DNA of 64,000 nt from Bacteroidales bacterium (GTDB taxonomy: Bacteria; Bacteroidota; Bacteroidia; Bacteroidales; F082): assembly GCA_030690365.1 (NCBI GenBank), contig JAUYGX010000024.1:1-64000 (forward strand), read 5' to 3'. The notes below the pieces were generated by a model that worked only from the letters and a program-made list of their open reading frames with translations, made no database searches and was not told where the DNA came from. Shown here in pieces: positions 37,280 through 47,572 of the stretch. Positions within the stretch are counted from its first letter, which is position 1, and each line of letters begins with the position of its first letter. Both the position numbers and the translations under genes were made by a program.

Positions 37280-39604
37280 ATGAAAAAGAGTTTACTGTTG
37301 GTGTTGTTGGTTGGGTTGTTCATCGGGGAAATTATGGCACAACCAGATTTTAATACCTTATCGGGCAATAGAAAAGAAATTGTATTTACTTTTTCGGTTG
37401 GCAATCAGAGCAAAGAAACAATTAACAAACTGTCGCATATCATTTCCATTGATAAAGTTTCAGGAAATGAAGTAACGGCCTATGCAAATGAACAGGAGTT
37501 TGAATATTTTCTTGAAATGAACATCGATTTCAGGGTGGTTACTCCTCCATCCATGTTGCGGCAACCAGAAATGATGACCGAACTTCCTTCCAGAGAAAGT
37601 AACGATTGGGATGCTTATCCCACCTGGGATACATACGTAGCAATGATGCAGCAATTCGTGACCGATTTCCCTGAATTATGTGAACTGGTTTCGATTGGGA
37701 CATCTACAAATGGTAAAAACCTGTATTTCATCCACATCAACAATCAATTGGGAGTCGACCAGAACGAACCACAATTTATGTATACTTCAAGTATTCACGG
37801 AGATGAACTTACTGGCTATGTGCTGATGCTGAGATATATCGATTATCTGTTGAACAACTACGGTGTCGATTCAAGGGTGACCGGTCTGGTTGATAACATT
37901 GATATCTGGATCAACCCGTTGGCAAATCCCGACGGTACTTTCGCGGGTGGAAATAACACGGTTTATGGAGCTACCCGAAGCAACGCATACGGAATTGATT
38001 TAAACCGCAATTATGCCGATCCCGATGACGGACCTCATCCCGATGGAAATGCCTATCAAATCGAAACGCAGGCCTTTATGGATTTTGCCGAAAACCATCA
38101 TTTTACCATGTCGAGCAATTTCCATGGTGGGGCAGAGGTGTGCAATTATCCATGGGATACATGGTCGAAACTTCATCCCGACAACAGTTGGTGGGTATAT
38201 GTTTGCCGCGAATATGCCGATACGGCTCAAGCCCATAGTCCTACAGGTTATTTAACTGATTTAAATAACGGTATTACCAATGGATATGCATGGTACACCA
38301 TTACCGGTGGCCGTCAGGATTACATGAATTATTTTCACAATTGCCGGGAGTTAACCATTGAAATTTCCTCGCCAAAAACACCACCTTCTGCTTATTTGCC
38401 AAATTATTGGGAGTATAACTACAGGTCGTTACTCAACTACATGGAGCAAAGTCAATATGGAATTAAGGGGCTGATTACAAACAACGTAACAGGTACTCCC
38501 ATTGAAGCTCAGGTGACCATGGATGACCATGATGCCGATAATTCCTGGGTATACAGTGGGTTGCCTGTTGGCGATTATCACCGGCCAATAAAAGAGGGTA
38601 ATTACAATATTACTTATTCAGCTTATGGATATTATTCAAAAACCTTCAATTCGATTGTTTTGCAAGATCAACAAGCTGAAGTTTTAAATGTGCAACTGGA
38701 TCCCATTACGGAACTCACATCTGATTTTACGGCCACCAGAACCGATATAGGAACCAATTCACCCATTGTGTTTACAAACGAAAGCTATGGTAGCGATATC
38801 ATTTCCTGGAACTGGACTTTTACAGGTGGCACCCCGGCGACTTCTGTATTGGAAAACCCTACCGGAATTATGTATGCCGTTCCGGGAGTGTATGATGTTA
38901 AACTCAAAGTAACGACTTCAGGTGGCGATTCTGATACCGAAACCAAAGTGGGATATATTCATGTGTATGATGCATATAATATGGAAGATGGTCAGGTAAC
39001 TACATGTAGTGCAATATTATATGATAATGGCGGACCATTTGCCAACTATGCAAATAACAAAAATTACACGTTTACCATTTATCCTGCCGGAACCGAAAAA
39101 GTAGTGAAGTTGGATTTCCTTGAATTTGATCTAGAAATTGAAGCTGATTGTAACTATGATTACCTAAAGGTATACAATGGTTCGGATATAAATTCACCCA
39201 TTTTAGGCACTTGGTGTGGAACCGAATCACCCGGAATTGTAATATCGTCGAGTACGGAGGGTGCGTTAACACTGTATTTTCATTCAGATGACAGTGAAAA
39301 CCATGCGGGATGGACAGCGCTGGTTTCCTGTGATTCAAACGTTGGTGTTGTGGACAATCCTGAAATCGAAATCCTGTTTTTCCCCAACCCGGTGACCGAT
39401 TTGCTTCAGGTTCAACTTCCTGACAAAGGAATGAGTCAGGTGTTTTTAACCGACATCACTGGTAGGAAGGTCTATGAAAAGCTTACGGATTTAAAAATGC
39501 TTGCCATTCCGGTCCGCGATCTAAAAAAAGGAGTTTATTTGATAACCGTGATTACGTCAAACCAAAAACGAACTGGAAAAGTGGTTATTAGTTCCTTAAA
39601 TTAA
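37280..39604 (+). CDS. M14-family zinc carboxypeptidase with PKD and CUB domains and T9SS tail
   Basis: TSSIHGDELTGYVLMLRYIDYL, NPDGTFAGGN, NCRELTIEISSPKTPP; PKD; CUB-like CSAILYDNGGPF...; C-terminal FFPNPVTDLLQVQL...GVYLITVITSNQKRTGKVVISSLN. Confidence 0.92.
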   Translation: MKKSLLLVLLVGLFIGEIMAQPDFNTLSGNRKEIVFTFSVGNQSKETINKLSHIISIDKVSGNEVTAYANEQEFEYFLEMNIDFRVVTPPSMLRQPEMMTELPSRESNDWDAYPTWDTYVAMMQQFVTDFPELCELVSIGTSTNGKNLYFIHINNQLGVDQNEPQFMYTSSIHGDELTGYVLMLRYIDYLLNNYGVDSRVTGLVDNIDIWINPLANPDGTFAGGNNTVYGATRSNAYGIDLNRNYADPDDGPHPDGNAYQIETQAFMDFAENHHFTMSSNFHGGAEVCNYPWDTWSKLHPDNSWWVYVCREYADTAQAHSPTGYLTDLNNGITNGYAWYTITGGRQDYMNYFHNCRELTIEISSPKTPPSAYLPNYWEYNYRSLLNYMEQSQYGIKGLITNNVTGTPIEAQVTMDDHDADNSWVYSGLPVGDYHRPIKEGNYNITYSAYGYYSKTFNSIVLQDQQAEVLNVQLDPITELTSDFTATRTDIGTNSPIVFTNESYGSDIISWNWTFTGGTPATSVLENPTGIMYAVPGVYDVKLKVTTSGGDSDTETKVGYIHVYDAYNMEDGQVTTCSAILYDNGGPFANYANNKNYTFTIYPAGTEKVVKLDFLEFDLEIEADCNYDYLKVYNGSDINSPILGTWCGTESPGIVISSSTEGALTLYFHSDDSENHAGWTALVSCDSNVGVVDNPEIEILFFPNPVTDLLQVQLPDKGMSQVFLTDITGRKVYEKLTDLKMLAIPVRDLKKGVYLITVITSNQKRTGKVVISSLN

Positions 39605-39646
39605 ACCGACCCAATATCCTGAGTATTTCCATGAAGGGGATTAGGA

Positions 39647-40480
39647 CTAGTTCCAGAAAATGCTGTATTCATGGTTGAGCAGTACACGCATGACAATGGT
39701 GATGGTGAGCGTGGTAAATACGATCACTTTTGAAAGGCGGATGTATCGGGTTTCTTCATCAAAATACAGGGCTTCCATATAGTTTATCCTGCCAAAAATA
39801 ATGATGAGCAAAACTCCCAGGCTGATCCATGAATAAGTCTCCTGAAAAAGAAGCCGTGGCATAAAGTAAAGCATGTACAATAGAGTTCCGGCTACGAAAG
39901 GCACGATAACCTGGGCGGTTATAAAGAAAGGGAAATTTTTATGGTCCAGTTTATTAAAATAAATATTGGCCGAGGTGGCCACTGGTTTGGTCATAAAAAA
40001 AGCTGTGGCCAATAATCCAAAAAAACCAATTAAGGCCACCAACATTTTTGACGTATCAGTAAAATACAACCAGTTGAAAACATGGCCGATACCTTTCTTA
40101 AAGATGTTGCCTATCAGCAATCCTCCAAAAAAGAAGTTAAAGGCATGCAGCGTGAGCCACATGAAAAAAGTTTTAATTCGCGCCTGTTCTTCGAGGAATG
40201 AATAAAAAGTAATCAGCGAAATAAATCCTGTTATGAGAATAAGTATGGGGCCTGCGCTATATATCAGAAATACGGAGTCATGGGTCCATTCGTAAGGTTC
40301 GATGTGATAAAATATAATGTCCCAATCGAAACTAATTTCATAGCCAAAAGTGCCACAAGTTAGGATGTTGGCGAAATGATTGATATAAAACACAAACAGA
40401 AAGGCCAAAACATACGAAGCTGTTGAATTGGCAGCAATAATCCAGAAATTTTTTTGAGTTTGTGTTTTATGGTGCTTCAT
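39647..40480 (-). CDS. Hypothetical polytopic membrane protein
   Basis: About seven hydrophobic segments. Confidence 0.7.
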   Translation of the reverse strand: MKHHKTQTQKNFWIIAANSTASYVLAFLFVFYINHFANILTCGTFGYEISFDWDIIFYHIEPYEWTHDSVFLIYSAGPILILITGFISLITFYSFLEEQARIKTFFMWLTLHAFNFFFGGLLIGNIFKKGIGHVFNWLYFTDTSKMLVALIGFFGLLATAFFMTKPVATSANIYFNKLDHKNFPFFITAQVIVPFVAGTLLYMLYFMPRLLFQETYSWISLGVLLIIIFGRINYMEALYFDEETRYIRLSKVIVFTTLTITIVMRVLLNHEYSIFWN

Positions 40481-40485
40481 AGGTT

Positions 40486-40517
40486 AAAAAAGTTCGGGGT
40501 AGCAAAGCTACCCCGAA
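40486..40517 (-). terminator. Intrinsic terminator after alpha-oxoamine synthase gene
   Basis: Minus strand: TTCGGGGTAGC TTT GCTACCCCGAA CTTTTTT. Confidence 0.9.
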
Positions 40518-40527
40518 TCATGTTAAT

Positions 40528-41772
40528 TTATGCGGTATGGTCTTTAAATGTATCCGCGTATTCGTTGTTCTCTAACTTCGCTTTTACAACTTCAAATGCT
40601 TTAATGGTATATTCTACATCCTCCAGGGTATGGATGGCAGTCGGAATCAGCCGCAAAAGTATGATTCCTTTCGGGACTACCGGGTAAGCCACAATTGAAC
40701 AGAAAATATTGAAGTTTTCACGCAAATCGTAGGTGATCTGAGTTGCCTCGGGGACGCCTCCGTTCAGGATAACCGGCGTTACCGGTGAGTTGGCATCTCC
40801 TAAATTAAATCCTCTTTCCCTTAATTTCGACTGTAAAGCATTTACAATTTTCCAGAGATTTTCACGATGCTCAGGCTGTGTGCGTAACATTTCCAAACGT
40901 TTCATGGCACCAATGACCATGGGCATGGGAAGCGATTTGGCAAAAATCTGCGAACGCATGTTGTACATTAAAAATTTGATAACTTCTTTCTTGCCAGCCA
41001 CAAAACCTCCAATACCGGCCATGGCTTTGGCAAATGTGCCAAAATACAAATCAACCTGATCCTGAACACCAAAATATTCATCGGTTCCGGCACCTGTCGG
41101 TCCCATGGTTCCAAATCCATGCGCATCATCAATAAACAAGCGGAAGTTGAATTTTTTCTTCAGGGCAACAATCTGATCCAGTTTGCCCAAATCGCCCGAC
41201 ATGCCGTAAACGCCTTCGGTAATGACCAGGATGCCCCCTCCCGTCTGCTCAACAATCTTGGTCGCTCTGGTCAGTTCTTTTTCAAGGTTTACCATGTTAT
41301 TGTGCGGATAAACAAACCGTTTACCGAAATGCAACCGCATTCCATCAATAATACAGGCATGTGCTTCAGAGTCGTAAACGATGACATCCTTACGATCGAC
41401 GATGGCGTTAATAATGGAGACCATTCCCTGATAACCATAATTAAGCAAATAAGCTGCTTCGCGACCAACAAATTCAGCTAATTGATTTTCAAGCTTTTCG
41501 TGATATACAGATTGTCCCGACATCATTCGTGCCCCCATGGGGTAGGCCAACCCCCATTCTTTAGCTGCGTCGGCATCTGCTTTGCGTACCTCCGGGTGAT
41601 TGGCTAACCCAAGATAGTTGTTTAAACTCCATACCAATCGTTCTTTACCCATGAACAGCATCTTGTTTTTAATTTCGCCTTCCAACTTGGGAAACATGAA
41701 ATAACCTTCAGATTGTGTTGCATATCGACCCAGAGGTCCCATGTTTGTAACGCACTTGTCAAAAACATCCAT
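40528..41772 (-). CDS. PLP-dependent alpha-oxoamine synthase-family acyltransferase (KBL/AONS/SPT/CFAT superfamily)
   Basis: NNYLGLANHPEV, DSEAHACIIDGMRLHFGKRF, FIDDAHGFGTMG, YFGTFAKAMAGIGGFVAG. Confidence 0.9.
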   Translation of the reverse strand: MDVFDKCVTNMGPLGRYATQSEGYFMFPKLEGEIKNKMLFMGKERLVWSLNNYLGLANHPEVRKADADAAKEWGLAYPMGARMMSGQSVYHEKLENQLAEFVGREAAYLLNYGYQGMVSIINAIVDRKDVIVYDSEAHACIIDGMRLHFGKRFVYPHNNMVNLEKELTRATKIVEQTGGGILVITEGVYGMSGDLGKLDQIVALKKKFNFRLFIDDAHGFGTMGPTGAGTDEYFGVQDQVDLYFGTFAKAMAGIGGFVAGKKEVIKFLMYNMRSQIFAKSLPMPMVIGAMKRLEMLRTQPEHRENLWKIVNALQSKLRERGFNLGDANSPVTPVILNGGVPEATQITYDLRENFNIFCSIVAYPVVPKGIILLRLIPTAIHTLEDVEYTIKAFEVVKAKLENNEYADTFKDHTA

Positions 41773-41798
41773 ATTCTGTATACTTTAAAATTAAGGTG

Positions 41799-41828
41799 CA
41801 AAAGTATGGATTTACTTTTATAGAACAA
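41799..41828 (-). promoter_or_regulatory. Bacteroidetes-type promoter TTG-N19-TACTTTTG for the oxoamine synthase gene
   Basis: Minus-strand TTG (41828-41826), 19-nt spacer, TACTTTTG (41806-41799). Confidence 0.65.
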
Positions 41829-42015
41829 GATGTTTCATCGAATTCGTTGCATATGTATTTGCTGATGGCTAAACTGATCGAAAACATGGATTTTTATTGA
41901 ATTTTAACATTACTGTAAACAGGTCCAATGGCGGTTTCTGTGCATCTTTGCAATTGAAGGCGATGAGGCGGGATGAATAAATATTCCCATACATACCATA
42001 CGCCTTGAAAAATCG

Positions 42016-42046
42016 TTTTGTACTTCAATTATTTATGCTAATTTTG
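42016..42046 (+). promoter_or_regulatory. Bacteroidetes-type promoter TTTTG-N18-TAATTTTG immediately before bamD
   Basis: TTTTG at 42016-42020, TAATTTTG at 42039-42046, ATG at 42051. Confidence 0.65.
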
Positions 42047-42050
42047 CGCC

Positions 42051-42848
42051 ATGTTAAAAAAGAAAAGTTTATACTCGTTACTAATTGTAACACTGCTTGT
42101 TATAACTGCCTGCAATGGCCCTCAAAAGATACTTAAAAGCGGTAACAACCAGTTAAAGTATGAAACCGGTGTAGATTTATACGAAAAAGGTGACTATAAC
42201 AAGGCACTTCAGTTTTTCGATATTCTCAGGGCTGTATATCGCGGCACCGAAAAAGGAGAGCTTCTAACCTATTATTCTGCCAATTGCTATTTTCAAATGC
42301 GTGATTATCAGATTGCCAGTTATTATTACGATCAATATGTGCAGATGTATCCGCGTGGAAGCCATGCCGAAGAGTCAGCTTATTTAACAGCCTACTGTAG
42401 TTACATGGAATCGCCCAGAAGCACCCTGGATCAAACCAACACCTATCAGGCACTTCGTCAACTACAGTCGTTTATCGATATGTATCCTAAAAGTGACAAG
42501 GTTGCGGAAGCCACCAAACAGATGGATGATCTACGCAACAAATTGGAGTTAAAAAGCTATAACATAGCTGTTTTATATTTTAAAATGGAAGACTTTCAGG
42601 CCGCTATTACTTCGTTCGAAAATCTAATGGAGAATTATCCCGACACTGAATACAAAGAAGAGGTGTTGTTTTCCATTACCGAAGCCTATTATTCTTATGC
42701 TGAAAAAAGTATCTTCTCGAAGAAGGGCGAACGATACGAAAAAACCGTTGAAGCCTTTAATAACTTAAAATACATCTTTCCCGAAAGCAAATATCTCCCC
42801 ATGGCACAGACCTATAACGACAATGCTATGAATCATTTAAGTAATTAA
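42051..42848 (+). CDS. bamD: Outer membrane protein assembly factor BamD
   Basis: Lipobox LLVITAC; YEKGDYNKALQFFDIL, YPRGSHAEESAYLTAYC; TPR architecture; upstream of rpoZ-coaBC. Confidence 0.92.
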   Translation: MLKKKSLYSLLIVTLLVITACNGPQKILKSGNNQLKYETGVDLYEKGDYNKALQFFDILRAVYRGTEKGELLTYYSANCYFQMRDYQIASYYYDQYVQMYPRGSHAEESAYLTAYCSYMESPRSTLDQTNTYQALRQLQSFIDMYPKSDKVAEATKQMDDLRNKLELKSYNIAVLYFKMEDFQAAITSFENLMENYPDTEYKEEVLFSITEAYYSYAEKSIFSKKGERYEKTVEAFNNLKYIFPESKYLPMAQTYNDNAMNHLSN

Positions 42849-42860
42849 CAATCAAATAAT

Positions 42861-43190
42861 ATGGACTATAAAAAAGTAAAAACGGAAACTTCTGCCGTCA
42901 CCCGTCAAAAGGACAAATTTTACGAACAAACCGGAAATATATACGAAACCATCGTCATTCTGGCTAAACGTTCCAATCAGATTGGATCGGACATTAAAGT
43001 GGAATTGGATCAGAAAATTTCGGAGTTTGCCCCCACCAGCGACAATTTGGAGGAAGTTTTTGAAAACAGAGAGCAAATTGAGATCGCCCGTTTCTATGAA
43101 GGCCTTCCAAAACCAACTCTCTTGGCTGTGAATGAGTTTCTTAACGGAGAAATTTATTTTAGAAACCCGCACAAGGAAATGGTAAAATAG
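42861..43190 (+). CDS. rpoZ: DNA-directed RNA polymerase omega subunit, Bacteroidetes type
   Basis: TGNIYETIVILAKRSNQIGSDIKVELDQKISEFAP; operon context. Confidence 0.85.
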   Translation: MDYKKVKTETSAVTRQKDKFYEQTGNIYETIVILAKRSNQIGSDIKVELDQKISEFAPTSDNLEEVFENREQIEIARFYEGLPKPTLLAVNEFLNGEIYFRNPHKEMVK

Positions 43191-43198
43191 TTGACCAT

Positions 43199-44410
43199 AT
43201 GTTGAAGGGTAAAAAAATATTAATTGGCATAACCGGGAGCATAGCGGCTTACAAAGTTCCTTTTATTATCCGGTTGTTGAAAAAAGCAGGAGCTGAGGTT
43301 CAGGTAATTATGACTCCGATGGCCTGCGATTTTGTTACCCCTTTAACGTTGTCCACCTTAACTGAACGTCCGGTTCTGGTCAACTTTTTTGATAAAGGCG
43401 ACGGAAGCTGGCACAGTCATGTTGATTTGGGCTTATGGGCCGATGTATATTTACTGGCCCCGGTTTCGGCCAATACCATGGCCAAAATGGCGGCCGGCAT
43501 CGCCGATAATCTGTTGTTGACAACAGTTTTATCGGCAAGATGCCCGTTGTTTTTTGCCCCGGCCATGGATCTGGACATGTACCAACATCCAACCACACAA
43601 GACAATATTAAGCGGCTTCAGGAATATGGTTATGAGCTTATTGAACCCACTCAGGGGGAATTGGCAAGTGGTCTGCATGGCTTTGGCCGTCTTGAGGAAC
43701 CTGAAGTCATATTCCAGCGGATACTCGGTTTTTTCGATCAGAATAGACCTCTGGCTGGAAAAAAATGCCTGGTAACAGCAGGCCCTACCTATGAGCCTAT
43801 CGACCCGGTCCGGTTTATTGGGAACCACAGTACAGGCTTGATGGGAATTGAAGTGGCCAAGGCACTGGCCGACCTGGGAGCTGAGGTGCAACTGGTATTG
43901 GGACCATCCTCCATCCAATTGGATAATTCCATTATCAACGTAACCAGAGTCACCACTTCAGGTGAAATGCTCGAAGCCTGCAACAAGAATTTTGATTCAT
44001 CAGATATCACCGTCATGGCAGCCGCTGTGGCAGACTTCAGACCTGTGGTGCTTTCGGATAAAAAAATGAAGAAGTCAAACATGGTGCATAGCCTGGAAGT
44101 TGAACCAACAACAGATATCCTGGCAACACTCGGAAAAAGAAAACAAAATCACCAACTACTCATTGGATTTGCTCTTGAAACCGATGACGAAGTAGCACAT
44201 GCCACCGGTAAACTGACTTCCAAAAACCTGGATATGGTCGTGCTAAACTCATTGAACGATGCAGGCGCCGGCTTTGGACATGCCACTAACAAAATTTCCC
44301 TGCTCACCCGCAACAATGATCCGGTTGTTTTTCCGTTAAAGTCTAAAAAAGAAGTAGCCAGAGACATTGTAAATGCCATCATCGCATTAAAAGAAATACC
44401 AAAAGGATGA
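43199..44410 (+). CDS. coaBC: Bifunctional phosphopantothenoylcysteine decarboxylase/phosphopantothenate-cysteine ligase
   Basis: KILIGITGSIAAYKVPFIIR, APAMDLDMYQHP, VTAGPTYEPIDPVRFIGNHSTG. Confidence 0.97.
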   Translation: MLKGKKILIGITGSIAAYKVPFIIRLLKKAGAEVQVIMTPMACDFVTPLTLSTLTERPVLVNFFDKGDGSWHSHVDLGLWADVYLLAPVSANTMAKMAAGIADNLLLTTVLSARCPLFFAPAMDLDMYQHPTTQDNIKRLQEYGYELIEPTQGELASGLHGFGRLEEPEVIFQRILGFFDQNRPLAGKKCLVTAGPTYEPIDPVRFIGNHSTGLMGIEVAKALADLGAEVQLVLGPSSIQLDNSIINVTRVTTSGEMLEACNKNFDSSDITVMAAAVADFRPVVLSDKKMKKSNMVHSLEVEPTTDILATLGKRKQNHQLLIGFALETDDEVAHATGKLTSKNLDMVVLNSLNDAGAGFGHATNKISLLTRNNDPVVFPLKSKKEVARDIVNAIIALKEIPKG

Positions 44411-45303
44411 AAAAGGGAATTGTTGCATTTTTGTTTATTTTGATTACTCAAATAAGTGTAGCCCAGGAGTTTTTGGGAAATATTCAAATCCAATCGCAGA
44501 AAATACAAGGAATCGACCCTTCGCTTTGGACCACCATGCAGACCTCGATGTATGAGTTTATGAACAACCGGATTTGGTCCAATTACAATTTTAAAACCGA
44601 GGAACGTATTCAGTTTTCCATGGTTTTTACCATGGCCAGTGTGGTTGGTGGTGACGATTTTACGGGTACCTTGAACCTCGTGATGAAAAGGCCGGTTTAT
44701 GGAACAGATTACCAAACGGATATATTAAATCTGGTTGACAAGGATATTCACTTTAAGTATATTCCCTATCAATCCATGGAATATGTCGATGGTACTTACT
44801 CCAACAATCTGACTTCCATTCTGGCTTACTATGCTTACTTGATGTTAGGGCTTGATTTTGATACATTTAGCCCGCTGGGAGGGACTCCGTTTTACGAAAA
44901 AGCAATGGCTGTGGTTTCCTCAGCTCAAAGTTCACAGGAACGTGGCTGGCAAAGTTTTGATGGTTCTGAAAACAGATACCACCTGATCGAAAACCTGTTG
45001 AACCCAAGCTACGTGGAAATGAGAAAATTTCTTTATGAATATCACCTGAAAGGGATGGACGTAATGTCGGAAAATGTGGAAGGTGCGAGAATTGATATAG
45101 GGAAATCAATTAAGTATTTTCAGAATGTTTACGACAAACGGTCAGGTTTGTATTTGCTTCAGGTAATGATTCAAACCAAACGCGACGAAATTATCAACAT
45201 CTATAAGGAAGCCACTCCAATGGAGAAAACAAACATGCTTAATATCATGAAGGCCATCGATCCGGCAAACGGAACCCGTTACGATATGGTGAACGATAAA
45301 TAA
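44407..45303 (+). CDS. DUF4835 family protein
   Basis: EFLGNIQIQSQKIQGIDPSLWTTMQTSMYEFMNNRIWSNYNFKTEERI; typical position after coaBC. Confidence 0.9.
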   Translation: MKKGIVAFLFILITQISVAQEFLGNIQIQSQKIQGIDPSLWTTMQTSMYEFMNNRIWSNYNFKTEERIQFSMVFTMASVVGGDDFTGTLNLVMKRPVYGTDYQTDILNLVDKDIHFKYIPYQSMEYVDGTYSNNLTSILAYYAYLMLGLDFDTFSPLGGTPFYEKAMAVVSSAQSSQERGWQSFDGSENRYHLIENLLNPSYVEMRKFLYEYHLKGMDVMSENVEGARIDIGKSIKYFQNVYDKRSGLYLLQVMIQTKRDEIINIYKEATPMEKTNMLNIMKAIDPANGTRYDMVNDK

Positions 45304-45515
45304 GCCACTACTTCCTTTTTGCTATGCTACAGCAAAATTGAATAATATCCTGTTGGGACCTACATTCGATTTTTTTGTTTTTCTCTTTATCGCTTATAAT
45401 TTAATAGTATGCAATGTATTGTTGAATATAATGGTTACTTTTGTCATCCATGAATTGAACAACCAAAATCTTTTTGGGATATGATGCTAACTCATATAAG
45501 TGATTAAATCTGTCA

Positions 45516-47519
45516 ATGGAGAGTAAAATAGTACATATCCTGAGGCAACTGACCGGATCTGAGAATGGTAACACCGGAATAGTGTTAAGGGAGGGTGCGG
45601 GAGTTTTGCATGTTCCGTTTATGGCCTTCCTTGCTACCGACTCAAATCGCCATTTGTATCTTGAAGCTACCAATGAATCTCCGGAAAGTCCATGCTCAAT
45701 AATTGATCAGAAAAATTTAGTCGATTATTTTAACGGAAATTCGATGGAACCCATACAATTTTCTGTTGATTTAAATTTCAATAATTCCCCTGATAATACA
45801 TTTATTGTAAGCAGAAAACTGGTTTCCATGGCCGCAGTACACGTCGTTCAGGAAGATATTGCCATTGGATTGCTTGTAGTTGGTGATAAAAATCACCGGG
45901 TATTTAGCCGGGAAGATCTTAATTTATTGTTGATATTTGGAGATCTTTTTAAACTTATCCTGAGAAAAGAGGAGCCATCAAGCACTTCTGTTAAGCCCTT
46001 CAACAAATACAAGGCCGTATTCGACCATAGTAGTAACGGTGTTCTATTGTTTAATGATAATGTGGTTGTCGACGCTAATCCTATGGCTTGTAGTATGTTT
46101 GAAATGTCACTTGAATCCATTATAGGGCTCTCAACTGATGATTTGTCACCGGATGATTACATAGTCAATGGTTGTTTGCAGCACTCAGATGTGACAAAAT
46201 ATACCGAAAAAACCCTTCTGGGGGAAAGCCAAAAATTTGAATGGGTTCATCAAAAAAAAACTGGCGGTTTATTTACGACAGAAGTAACGTTGAAGAAAAT
46301 TGAGGGTCAGCCTGATTTTAATATTCTGGGGATAATCAACGACATCAGTCTGCGTAAAGAATATGAATATCAGTTAATTAAGGCTAAAGATGAAGCGCGG
46401 GAAGCCAATCGGCTAAAGTCCGCGTCTTTGGCTTCCATGTCGCACGAAATACGTACACCATTAAATTCAATTATTGGTTTTTCCGATTTATTACTCGAAA
46501 CGGATGTCTCCGAAGAAGACAGGGAAACCTTTACGAAACTGATCATGGTGGCGGGAAAATCACTCGTACAGCTTGTAGCGGACATTATTGATATTTCAAA
46601 AATTGAAGCAGGGCAAGTGATGATTCATGAGGAGGAGTTTGAATTGAATAATTTTCTTCAGGAAATCTATCAGACTTTTATCCGCGAACGGATGCAGCTT
46701 GAAAACCAAGATGTTGAACTTCGTCTGGCCGTTTCTTCATCTGAAAATATCCTGCTTAAAACAGATCAGTTGAGGTTGCGACAAATATTTAATAACCTAA
46801 TTACCAATGCGCTCAAATTTGTGGATGAGGGATATGTAGAATTTGGCTATTCCTCAATCATGCCGGGCACCTTGCTTTTTTATGTGAAAGATACAGGCGT
46901 GGGAATAGAGAAAAGTAAGCAAAAAGTGATATTTTCGCAATACGGACAGGATTCGAGTACCTATCAGCGCAACCGTGAAGGTACCGGCCTGGGGCTGGCT
47001 ATCAGTAAATCGTTTGTTGAACTGTTGGGTGGTAAAATCTGGCTCGATTCCGAGACAGGCTCTGGTTCAACATTTTACTTCACTATTCCAATTGGTCAGG
47101 ATCAAATCAATCTCGAAATACCCGTGAACGAACAAGGAGCATTTAATGTTGATTTAACAGGTAAGAAGGTGCTTATTGTGGATGATATTCAGGAAAACAG
47201 CAAATTGCTCATCGAACTCTTCAGAAAAACAAATGCAGAACTGCTCGTCGCCGGCAATGGCCTGGAAGCCATAAATCTTGCACGTTCAAATTCAACGCTC
47301 GATTTGGCTATCCTCGACATTCGTATGCCGGTGATGGATGGATATGAAACGGCAAGGATTCTTCGTCAGGAATTTCCTGAGATCGTATTGATGAGCCTTA
47401 CCGCCTATCCTAATTCTGATGGTAGAGCAAAGTGCATGGCTTGTGGTTTCAACGAGTACATAAGCAAACCTTTGATGTTGCAGGAACTTATTCAGTTACT
47501 TCAGCAATATTTCCATTAA
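45516..47519 (+). CDS. PAS hybrid sensor histidine kinase with receiver domain
   Basis: SLASMSHEIRTPLNSIIGFSDLL, GTGLGLAISKSFVELLGG, REC LAILDIRMPVMDGYETARILR. Confidence 0.94.
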   Translation: MESKIVHILRQLTGSENGNTGIVLREGAGVLHVPFMAFLATDSNRHLYLEATNESPESPCSIIDQKNLVDYFNGNSMEPIQFSVDLNFNNSPDNTFIVSRKLVSMAAVHVVQEDIAIGLLVVGDKNHRVFSREDLNLLLIFGDLFKLILRKEEPSSTSVKPFNKYKAVFDHSSNGVLLFNDNVVVDANPMACSMFEMSLESIIGLSTDDLSPDDYIVNGCLQHSDVTKYTEKTLLGESQKFEWVHQKKTGGLFTTEVTLKKIEGQPDFNILGIINDISLRKEYEYQLIKAKDEAREANRLKSASLASMSHEIRTPLNSIIGFSDLLLETDVSEEDRETFTKLIMVAGKSLVQLVADIIDISKIEAGQVMIHEEEFELNNFLQEIYQTFIRERMQLENQDVELRLAVSSSENILLKTDQLRLRQIFNNLITNALKFVDEGYVEFGYSSIMPGTLLFYVKDTGVGIEKSKQKVIFSQYGQDSSTYQRNREGTGLGLAISKSFVELLGGKIWLDSETGSGSTFYFTIPIGQDQINLEIPVNEQGAFNVDLTGKKVLIVDDIQENSKLLIELFRKTNAELLVAGNGLEAINLARSNSTLDLAILDIRMPVMDGYETARILRQEFPEIVLMSLTAYPNSDGRAKCMACGFNEYISKPLMLQELIQLLQQYFH

Positions 47520-47572
47520 TTCGCTTATCTTTATTCTTTATTGATGTAAGTTGCAATTGGAGCCACAAAAAA

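Noticed and set aside
44149-44715. 188-aa minus-strand ORF spanning the coaBC/DUF4835 junction
   Set aside because: Antisense to two confidently called genes.
47432-47572. N-terminal extension of the recQ ORF
   Set aside because: Overlaps the end of the hybrid kinase; RecQ homology starts at MRIEAKKILVKYWGF.
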